Positions 1 to 5,251 of a stretch of DNA of 10,522 nucleotides are shown in pieces. The notes beneath the pieces were generated by a model, which was not told the origin of the DNA, searched no databases, and saw only the letters and a list, made by a program, of their open reading frames with translations. The stretch is from the NCBI GenBank assembly GCA_017960415.1, contig JAGCZE010000054.1:1-10522 (forward strand), given 5' to 3'. Made by a program: the position numbers and the translations under genes. Numbering within the stretch: position 1 is the stretch's first letter; each line of letters opens with the position of its first letter. This DNA is from Lachnospiraceae bacterium (lineage in GTDB: Bacteria; Bacillota_A; Clostridia; Lachnospirales; Lachnospiraceae).

Positions 1-519
1 ACGGGCGAAGCGGACGGCATGACCGCGCATTGCTACGTGAACATGATCGAGTTCAATTTTATCGACGATTACAGCTTTGAGACGGGTAATCTCGGAAAAT
101 GGGAAGTTACCGATCTGGGCGGAGCAGATGAGCTCTACATTGAGAATAAGCCCACGGATTCGCTGACCGGCGATTACCACATGCATTTCTGGAGCTCGAA
201 GACGAGTTCCGTCAAGTTCACGATGGAACAGAAGGTCGATGGACTTCCGGCAGGAAAGTATAAGTTCGGAATGTCTATCATGGGCGGCGACTGCGGCGAG
301 ACGGACATTTATCTCTATGTAAAGATCAACGGCGAGATCGTGCAGAAACAGCCGATGGCGATCACCTCGTACGGCAACTGGGATACGGAGCTGATCCGTT
401 CATTTGAATATGACGGGGCCTCCGAACTGGCAGTCGGCATTTATGTTCAGGCAGCGGGAACCGGAAACGGAGCATGGGGTAAGATCGACGATGCGCTGTT
501 AAATTCGGTAACCGACTGA
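1..519 (+). CDS. C-terminal fragment of a probable GH53-type galactanase (5' end outside window)
   Basis: The frame is open from base 1 and ends at TGA 517-519, giving about 172 residues of a gene that starts upstream. There is no catalytic core in view. The fragment aligns with the end of the GH53 protein at 5252-7423. Both show a 'G(E/T)A(D/I)G...C.V..' lead-in from an Ig-like domain, then a 'SFE' start of a beta-sandwich module, then a shared HFWS motif, a GG(D)CG/GGDVG turn, Y(V)K(I/V) and a closing W-G-(K/T)-(I/V)-DD. I infer that the gene is a paralogous endo-beta-1,4-galactanase, or at least another glycoside hydrolase with the same carbohydrate-binding module. The module resembles CBM61-type galactan-binding domains known next to GH53, but that family assignment is from memory and unverified. 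It would be extracellular. Its stop codon lies inside the first operator-like site of the next transcription unit. Confidence 0.72.
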   Translation, partial: TGEADGMTAHCYVNMIEFNFIDDYSFETGNLGKWEVTDLGGADELYIENKPTDSLTGDYHMHFWSSKTSSVKFTMEQKVDGLPAGKYKFGMSIMGGDCGETDIYLYVKINGEIVQKQPMAITSYGNWDTELIRSFEYDGASELAVGIYVQAAGTGNGAWGKIDDALLNSVTD

Positions 520-531
520 AAACGATTCCGG
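516..531. promoter_or_regulatory. Upstream operator-like site O3 (LacI/GalR or cre type)
   Basis: The sequence is CTGAAAACGATTCCGG with a central CG at 523-524. Its reverse complement matches the promoter-proximal operator at 12 of 16 positions. It also fits the CcpA cre consensus TGWAANCGNTNWCA at 12 of 14 positions, so the bound protein could be CcpA or the local LacI-family regulator. It overlaps the stop codon of the upstream gene. Confidence 0.45.
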
Positions 532-543
532 TAACGTTTCTGC
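528..543. promoter_or_regulatory. Upstream operator-like site O1 (LacI/GalR type)
   Basis: The sequence is CCGGTAACGTTTCTGC. It shares the 11-base core GGTAACGTTTC exactly with the promoter-proximal site. The two centres are 99 bp apart. It overlaps O3 by a few bases, so the two may be alternative registers of one binding area. A second site about 100 bp upstream of the main operator would allow looping, but 99 bp is not a whole number of helical turns. Confidence 0.55.
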
Positions 544-590
544 CAAAATGTATTATTTTGACGTCTTTTGTGATTTTTTGCAAAAAACAC

Positions 591-619
591 TTGACTAATA
601 ACCGATTTATTTGTACAAT
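591..619 (+). promoter_or_regulatory. Sigma-A promoter of the transport operon (P1)
   Basis: The -35 box is TTGACT (591-596) and the -10 box is TACAAT (614-619), with an ideal 17-base spacer. Each box differs from consensus at one base. Transcription should start near 626, leaving a leader of about 73 bases before the binding-protein start. The AT-rich stretch just upstream (545-590), including TTTTTTGCAAAAAA at 574-587, could act as an UP-like element. The downstream operator begins at the predicted start point, so a bound repressor would block initiation. Confidence 0.75.
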
Positions 620-626
620 TTGATCG

Positions 627-642
627 CTGGTAACGTTTCCAG
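627..642. promoter_or_regulatory. Promoter-proximal LacI/GalR-type operator O2
   Basis: CTGGTAACGTTTCCAG is a 16-base near-palindrome with a central CG; only one symmetric base pair (two positions) breaks the symmetry. It lies at about +1 to +16 of P1, the classical position for steric repression. The central CpG is the step opened by the hinge-helix leucine in LacI-family proteins, and the regulator at 7442-8527 keeps that leucine (L56). The link to that regulator is inferred. Confidence 0.7.
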
Positions 643-698
643 TCGGTTTTTCCGATTGCGGGCGATATCATAGATATTATATCAGGAGGATGTTTTTT

Positions 699-2618
699 AT
701 GAAGAAAATTACTAGAGTTCTGGCTCTTGTAATGGCACTCGTAATGGTACTTGCTCTTGCAGGCTGTGCAAAGAAGACCAACACGGGCGACAACAATGGC
801 GGCCAGACCAACAGCGGTTCAAGCAACAGCGGCAACTCAAGCAACAGCGGCAATTCTAACAGCGGTTCGGCTAAGGCTGACGGATACAAGTACGACATCA
901 CCGTATGGGTTCCCGAAGCAGCAGTTGAGCTTACCAGATCTCAGATCGAAGCTTTCAACGCAACCAACACCGACAACATTACTCTTACAGCTACCATCGA
1001 GGCAGTTTCCGAGGCGGATGCGGCTACACAGATGATCACCGACGTTGAGGCCGGTGCAGATATGTTCAACTTCGCACAGGATCAGCTCTCCAGACTTATC
1101 ATGGCCGGCGCTGTTTCACAGCTCGGCGATGCAGCAGCAAACTTCGTTCGTGAGAACAACGACGAGGGTGCAGTTGCAGCGGTTGCAGCAGGTGACGCTC
1201 TTTACGGATATCCGATCACCTCTGATAACGGTTACTACATTTTCTACGATAAGAGATACGTTTCTGACGAGCAGGCACAGACCGTACAGGGCATCCTTGA
1301 TGCTTGTAAGGCTGCAGGCAAGACCTTCGCTTGCCCTATCGGCGGCAACGGCTGGTATCTTGCAGGCTGGTTCTTCGGAACAGGGTGTGACAGCACATGG
1401 GTAACCGATGACGACGGTAACTTCATTTCGATCAACGATACATTTAATTCCGACAACGGTCTTATCGCAGCAAAGGGTCTTTACCAGATCATCTCTTCGG
1501 ACGTTTGGGTTGATTCCGATCAGGTTTCCGAGTTCGAAGCAGCTATCCCTTGTGCAGTACTTGTAGCAGGACCTTGGTGGAATGCACAGGCTAAGGAGAT
1601 CTTAGGCGACAACCTTGGCGCAGCTAAGATGCCTACCTACACCGTAGACGGTAAGGTTTACCAGATCGGTTCCTTCTGCGGTTCAAAGATCATCGGCGTT
1701 AAGCCTCAGACAGACGTAGCTAAGGCAGCTTGCCTTTCCAAGCTCGCTCAGTACCTCTCCAGCGAAGAGTGCCAGCTCCAGAGATTCGAAGCTCTTGAGT
1801 GGGGTCCTTCGAACAAGGTTGCTCAGCAGAATGACGCTGTTAAGTCCAACGTAGGTCTTAAGGCTCTTGCTGATCAGTCTCCTTTCGCTAAGCCTCAGGG
1901 CAACGTACACGGTTCTTGGTGGGATATCTCCAAGGCTATCGGCGCAGGCATCAAGGAGCTTGCAGATGCAGGCGACAACAGCGATGCTTCCCTTAAGGCT
2001 GTTCTTCAGAAGTACTATGATGACTGCAACGCAGTATTCAACATGACCTCCGATGAGAAGGAAGCATGGTCTGTAATCGGTTCTATCTGCGGATCGAACT
2101 GGGATCAGGACTTCCCTATGACCAGAACTGCTGAGAGCGGTGCTCCCACATTCTATTCAGAGGCTCTTGAGCTTAAGGCCGGCAACGAGCTGAAGGCTCG
2201 CCAGGGAGCTAGCTGGGATGTAAACTTCGGCGGCGACGGAAAGCGTGACGGTGCTAACCTTGTTGTAGACGCTGACGGATACTACTTCGTAAAGCTTGTT
2301 ACAAACGAGGATCTTTCTTCCGCAGAGCTTACTCTTGAGAAGACCAGCTTCCATTCATGGGCAGCTATCGGAACCCTCAACGGAACCAACTGGGATACCG
2401 ATTTCGGTCTTGAGATCCAGGATGACGGAACCACCTACAAGCTTGCAGGCGTTACAATGTCAGCAGGCACAGAGTTCAAGGTTCGTCTCGGACATAACTG
2501 GGATAACAACTACGGTACAAACGGCGAAGCAGGCGGACCCAACTTTGTTGTTGAAGCTGACGGAACCTACACCATCGTATTTGACTCAACCACAGGCATG
2601 ATCACTCTCGAGCAGTAA
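699..2618 (+). CDS. Sugar ABC transporter solute-binding lipoprotein with two C-terminal SusE/X25-like modules
   Basis: This 639-residue protein is the extracellular, lipid-anchored binding component of a MalE-type oligosaccharide importer. I chose ATG 699 because AGGAGG (684-689) lies 9 bases upstream; the in-frame ATG at 690 is too close to it. Residues 1-22 are a lipoprotein signal with lipobox LAGC (C23). Residues 24-58 are an N/S/G-rich linker. Residues about 58-450 form the family 1 binding-protein fold, with motifs such as DITVWVPE and GPWW. Two homologous modules follow: about 457-547 and 554-639. Each starts W-x-x-I-G-x-x-x-G-(S/T)-NWD-x-DF and has a second W-D-x-N-(F/Y)-G motif and a closing D-G-x-Y. 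They resemble SusE/SusF and X25 starch-binding domains. At 639 residues it is much longer than the usual 400-450. Codon use favours CTT, GCA/GCT, AAG and AAC, more biased than in the neighbours, as expected for a highly expressed gene. The substrate is maltodextrin or galacto-oligosaccharide, unresolved. Confidence 0.88.
   Translation: MKKITRVLALVMALVMVLALAGCAKKTNTGDNNGGQTNSGSSNSGNSSNSGNSNSGSAKADGYKYDITVWVPEAAVELTRSQIEAFNATNTDNITLTATIEAVSEADAATQMITDVEAGADMFNFAQDQLSRLIMAGAVSQLGDAAANFVRENNDEGAVAAVAAGDALYGYPITSDNGYYIFYDKRYVSDEQAQTVQGILDACKAAGKTFACPIGGNGWYLAGWFFGTGCDSTWVTDDDGNFISINDTFNSDNGLIAAKGLYQIISSDVWVDSDQVSEFEAAIPCAVLVAGPWWNAQAKEILGDNLGAAKMPTYTVDGKVYQIGSFCGSKIIGVKPQTDVAKAACLSKLAQYLSSEECQLQRFEALEWGPSNKVAQQNDAVKSNVGLKALADQSPFAKPQGNVHGSWWDISKAIGAGIKELADAGDNSDASLKAVLQKYYDDCNAVFNMTSDEKEAWSVIGSICGSNWDQDFPMTRTAESGAPTFYSEALELKAGNELKARQGASWDVNFGGDGKRDGANLVVDADGYYFVKLVTNEDLSSAELTLEKTSFHSWAAIGTLNGTNWDTDFGLEIQDDGTTYKLAGVTMSAGTEFKVRLGHNWDNNYGTNGEAGGPNFVVEADGTYTIVFDSTTGMITLEQ
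810..865 (+). repeat. Short in-frame repeats encoding the Ser/Asn/Gly linker
   Basis: AACAGCGG occurs four times, at 810, 825, 843 and 858, spaced 15, 18 and 15 bases, and encodes N-S-G units. All spacings are multiples of three, so slippage would change linker length without breaking the frame. It tethers the binding protein to its lipid anchor. Confidence 0.7.
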
Positions 2619-2627
2619 TGATCAGAA

Positions 2628-2656
2628 TATCCCGTACCGCATTCCGGGTACGGATA
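2628..2656 (+). other. First intercistronic hairpin after the binding-protein gene
   Basis: CCGTACC (2632-2638) pairs with GGTACGG (2647-2653) around an 8-base loop. Three more pairs (TAT 2628-2630 with ATA 2654-2656) extend the stem past a single bulged C at 2631. No U-tract follows, so it is not a standard terminator. It starts 9 bases after the stop and could block 3' exonucleases. Confidence 0.5.
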
Positions 2657-2671
2657 CCAAAATGATTTACA

Positions 2672-2703
2672 CGAGGTTGGGGCGGGAAACCGTTCCAACC
2701 TCG
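2672..2703 (+). terminator. Strong GAAA-tetraloop hairpin, probable partial terminator or 3' stabiliser
   Basis: CGAGGTTGG (2672-2680) pairs perfectly with CCAACCTCG (2695-2703). The stem continues through two G-U pairs and CGG/CCG, closing on a GAAA tetraloop at 2686-2689, for 14 continuous pairs. The following AUUUCUA is a poor U-tract, so termination is likely incomplete. Such a structure between a binding protein and its permease commonly keeps binding-protein mRNA in excess. Confidence 0.65.
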
Positions 2704-2749
2704 ATTTCTAAAAAAATCTGAATTTTTATGTAATTTATGAAATAAAATC

Positions 2750-2778
2750 TGTAAAAAACGGAAAATCTTTGCTATAAT
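2750..2778 (+). promoter_or_regulatory. Internal promoter for the permease genes (P2)
   Basis: A perfect TATAAT (2773-2778) is preceded by TGC, an extended -10. The -35 at a 17-base spacing is TGTAAA, only 3 of 6 matches. The surroundings (2704-2790) are very AT-rich. The predicted start near 2785 leaves a leader of about 34 bases before ATG 2819. No operator like those at P1 is seen here, so it may give low constitutive permease expression. Confidence 0.55.
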
Positions 2779-2818
2779 ATATAAAACAAGCAGATTGCGC
2801 AGCGAGGTTATCAAACTT

Positions 2819-4246
2819 ATGGGAAAAACTATTGAAAACAGTATCGCAGAGGGGTACAGACCGGAGGAGAAAGCAGGACTCGCGAAGTCCTTTATCAAAG
2901 GTGATATCTGGACGAAGCTTTCCGCTCTGATCATGGGAACAGGCTGCTTCGCGCGCGCTCAGATCGCGAGAGGCCTGATATTCCTTGCTTTCCAGGGACT
3001 TTTCATCTGGTATATGATCACCAGAGGAGTTTACTGGATCTCCATGCTCCCTTCACTCGGACTTGTGGGCCCGACCAAGGAGTATGATGCATTCTTTGAC
3101 ACTTATGTTTTTACTTACAACGACAATTCATTCCAGATCCTTCTTTACGGAATCCTGTCACTTTTCCTGATCGCGGCATTTATCTTTACATGGGCCCTCA
3201 ATATCAAGGCGTCCTATGACGCGCAGGTCAAGGACGAGCAGGGCAAGAAGGTGAATAAATTAAAGGACGATCTGCGGGAGCTCCTTGACGAGAAATTCTA
3301 CAAGACACTTCTTACGCTTCCCGCTATCGGAATCACGGTATTTACATTCCTGCCGATGGTGTTCACGATCCTGATCGCGTTTACCAACTACGATGGCAGC
3401 CATGACGGATACATCACCAATCTGTTCCACTGGGTAGGCCTCGAGAACTTTAAGACGATGTTCACGACATCCGGCAATGCGGGCTCGGGTTCGTATTTTG
3501 CCACATTCATGAGCATCCTCGGATGGACACTTGTATGGGCATTCTTTGCGACCTTCAGTAACTATATCCTCGGTATTCTTGTGGCTATGATGATCAACAA
3601 AAAAGGCATCAAATTCAAGAAAATGTGGCGTACGATTCTCGTTATGACCATCGCGATCCCGCAGTTCATCTCGCTTTTGTATGTTTCGAAAATGTTTGCC
3701 AAGTCGGGTATCATCAACAACCTTTTGGTAAATATCCTGCATATACTGGATCAGCCATATGATTTCTGGGGTTCGCCGATGTCGGCAAGGATACTGGTTA
3801 TCGTGCTCAATATCTGGATCGGTATACCTTATCTGGTACTGATCGCTACGGGTATCCTGATGAATATACCTCAGGATCTGTATGAGGCATCCAGGATCGA
3901 CGGTGCAAATCCCTTCCAGCAGTTCAGATATATCACAATGCCTTATATGCTGTTTGTTACAGCTCCGTACCTGCTTACAAGCTTTACAGGCAACATGAAC
4001 AACTTCAATGTTATCTATCTGTTGACCGGTGGCGGACCTATCAACACCGCGGCATCTTCGGCAGCCGGTTCGGTCGGACATACGGATCTGCTCATTACAT
4101 GGCTGTTCAAGATAACCCAGGGTACGGATTCGCTGTACTATATGGCTTCGGTAGTAGGTATCGCGATCTTTGTTATAGTATCGATCATAACCCTTACTAT
4201 TTACAACAGGCTCGGTTCGAATAAGAATGAGGGAGATATGGCATGA
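2819..4246 (+). CDS. MalF-type ABC transporter permease
   Basis: This 475-residue inner-membrane protein is one half of the translocation pore of a carbohydrate importer. I chose ATG 2819, with GCGAGG (2802-2807) upstream; a TTG at 2795 is in frame but lies about 10 bases from the predicted P2 start and lacks a ribosome site. Roughly eight hydrophobic segments are visible, as in E. coli MalF. The first two are followed by a charged loop (QVKDEQGKKVNKLKDDLREL). The conserved EAA loop that contacts the ATPase reads EASRIDGANPFQQF from E356. The N-terminal region is longer than in six-helix permeases. Its stop overlaps the next gene's start by four bases (ATGA), implying translational coupling. 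MalF and the B. subtilis galactan permease GanP belong to the same family, so sequence class alone does not settle the sugar. Confidence 0.9.
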   Translation: MGKTIENSIAEGYRPEEKAGLAKSFIKGDIWTKLSALIMGTGCFARAQIARGLIFLAFQGLFIWYMITRGVYWISMLPSLGLVGPTKEYDAFFDTYVFTYNDNSFQILLYGILSLFLIAAFIFTWALNIKASYDAQVKDEQGKKVNKLKDDLRELLDEKFYKTLLTLPAIGITVFTFLPMVFTILIAFTNYDGSHDGYITNLFHWVGLENFKTMFTTSGNAGSGSYFATFMSILGWTLVWAFFATFSNYILGILVAMMINKKGIKFKKMWRTILVMTIAIPQFISLLYVSKMFAKSGIINNLLVNILHILDQPYDFWGSPMSARILVIVLNIWIGIPYLVLIATGILMNIPQDLYEASRIDGANPFQQFRYITMPYMLFVTAPYLLTSFTGNMNNFNVIYLLTGGGPINTAASSAAGSVGHTDLLITWLFKITQGTDSLYYMASVVGIAIFVIVSIITLTIYNRLGSNKNEGDMA

Positions 4247-5136
4247 TGAATACACAGGAAAATATTACGGTTGAGAAGAAAGAAAGAAAAAAGCTTGGCA
4301 TGAAGGCCAAGGAACGTATCTCCAATACTGTCATCTACATAATCCTGGTGCTGATCAGCATCATCTGGCTGGCACCCTTCGTATGTATCGTCCTTCAGTC
4401 TTTCAGGACGGAGGGAACCTGGCAGGTTGGATATATCATTCCCGAAAAATGGGGCCTTGACAATTACAGGAACCTGTTCAGCAGTGATTTCGTTACATGG
4501 TATAAGAATACCTTTATCATTGCAGTCGCATGTGCGATCATCAATCCTCTGATGGTACTCTGCATGAGCTATACGCTCTCGAGATTCCGCTTCAAGATGC
4601 GTAAGACCCTGATGCAGTTCATGCTCGTACTCGGACTGTTCCCCGGCATCCTCGGAATGATCATCCTGTACAGGGTATTGAAGGACCTCGGACTGACTCA
4701 GGAGCATGCTGTTCCGGGTCTGATCCTCGTATACTGCGCTTCATCAGGTATGGGTTACTATATTTCAAAGGGCTTCTTCGATACGATACCGATGTCTCTT
4801 GACGAATCGGCGAAGATCGACGGAGCGAACAGGCTTCAGATATTCATTAAGATCATAATGCCTCTGGCCAAGCCTATCGTTATTTACACGATACTGACTG
4901 CTTTCCTGGGCCCTTGGGGAGACTTTATGTTCGCAAAATTTATCGCTTTCGGTACCTCCAGCGGTATGAACGTCGCAGTCGGACTGCAATCCTGGATGAC
5001 TCCGGACCAGATAGACTTAAAATATACAATGTTCTGCGCGGGCGGCGTACTTGTAGCAATCCCTGTTACTTTACTGTTCCTGTTCCTGCAGAAGTATTAT
5101 GTTGAAGGTGTGACCGGCGGCGCTGTAAAGGGCTGA
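4243..5136 (+). CDS. MalG-type ABC transporter permease
   Basis: This 297-residue protein is the second pore subunit. It has six hydrophobic segments, from IYIILVLISIIWLAPFVCIV to VLVAIPVTLLFLFLQKYY. The EAA loop reads ESAKIDGANRLQIF from E188, followed by IIMPLAKP. GAGGGAG (4229-4235) inside the preceding gene is the ribosome site. Two adjacent ATGs (4243, 4246) are possible starts; 4243 gives the usual 4-base overlap with the MalF-type gene. No ABC ATPase gene follows. As in many Firmicutes, a shared MsmX/MalK-type ATPase encoded elsewhere is presumably used. The C-terminus (YYVEGVTGGAVKG) is the typical MalG/GanQ ending. Confidence 0.92.
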   Translation: MMNTQENITVEKKERKKLGMKAKERISNTVIYIILVLISIIWLAPFVCIVLQSFRTEGTWQVGYIIPEKWGLDNYRNLFSSDFVTWYKNTFIIAVACAIINPLMVLCMSYTLSRFRFKMRKTLMQFMLVLGLFPGILGMIILYRVLKDLGLTQEHAVPGLILVYCASSGMGYYISKGFFDTIPMSLDESAKIDGANRLQIFIKIIMPLAKPIVIYTILTAFLGPWGDFMFAKFIAFGTSSGMNVAVGLQSWMTPDQIDLKYTMFCAGGVLVAIPVTLLFLFLQKYYVEGVTGGAVKG

Positions 5137-5143
5137 TGCTGCT

Positions 5144-5242
5144 ATGCTGTGCATACTAAATTACTACGCGGATGAATATGAGATGTATGATATTACGACA
5201 CGGATCAATCCGCGGGGAGTAGGTTTTTATATCGGGGAATAG
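5144..5242 (+). CDS. Possible 32-residue small ORF in the permease-GH53 spacer
   Basis: An ATG-to-TAG frame starts 7 bases after the MalG-type stop and ends 9 bases before the GH53 start, filling nearly all the 115-base spacer. The peptide begins MLCILNYYADEYEMYDITTR and ends in GFYIGE, and I do not recognise it. AAAGGG at about 5127-5132 could serve as a poor ribosome site. A 7-bp inverted repeat (CGCGGAT 5167-5173, ATCCGCG 5208-5214) lies within it. It may be chance, a leader peptide, or the remnant of a decayed gene. Confidence 0.2.
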   Translation: MLCILNYYADEYEMYDITTRINPRGVGFYIGE

Positions 5243-5251
5243 GAAAGACAC

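Larger units (their letters stand above)
511..647. repeat. Inverted repeat pair carrying operator sequences
   Basis: Bases 511-531 (ACCGACTGAAAACGATTCCG plus G) are an imperfect inverted copy of 627-647, which begins CTGGTAACGTTTCCAG and ends TCGGT. The outer 8 bases ACCGACTG (511-518) and CAGTCGGT (640-647) are exact complements, and about 17 of 21 positions match in all. The match extends past the operator core, which suggests a duplicated binding region. The left arm also encodes the last residues and stop of the upstream gene. Confidence 0.6.

Noticed and set aside
690..698. ATG at 690 as start of the binding protein
   Set aside because: It overlaps the AGGAGG itself; ATG 699 has correct spacing and gives a classical MKK lipoprotein signal.
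810..865. Regularly spaced AACAGCGG copies as a CRISPR-like array
   Set aside because: Units are far too short, the spacing is 15-18 bases, and they encode an in-frame protein linker.
2683..2696. GGGAAACCGTTCC-like sequence as another LacI-type operator
   Set aside because: Its symmetry is fully explained by the apex of the GAAA-tetraloop hairpin, and it lacks the GGTAACGTTTC core.
2795..2818. TTG at 2795 as start of the MalF-type permease
   Set aside because: It lies about 10 bases from the predicted P2 start and has no ribosome site; ATG 2819 has one.
3260..4255. 331-codon open frame on the - strand, opposite the MalF-type permease
   Set aside because: It is rich in R, H, D, Q and C with no recognisable domain and lies wholly against a well-supported permease. 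It is a codon-bias shadow.
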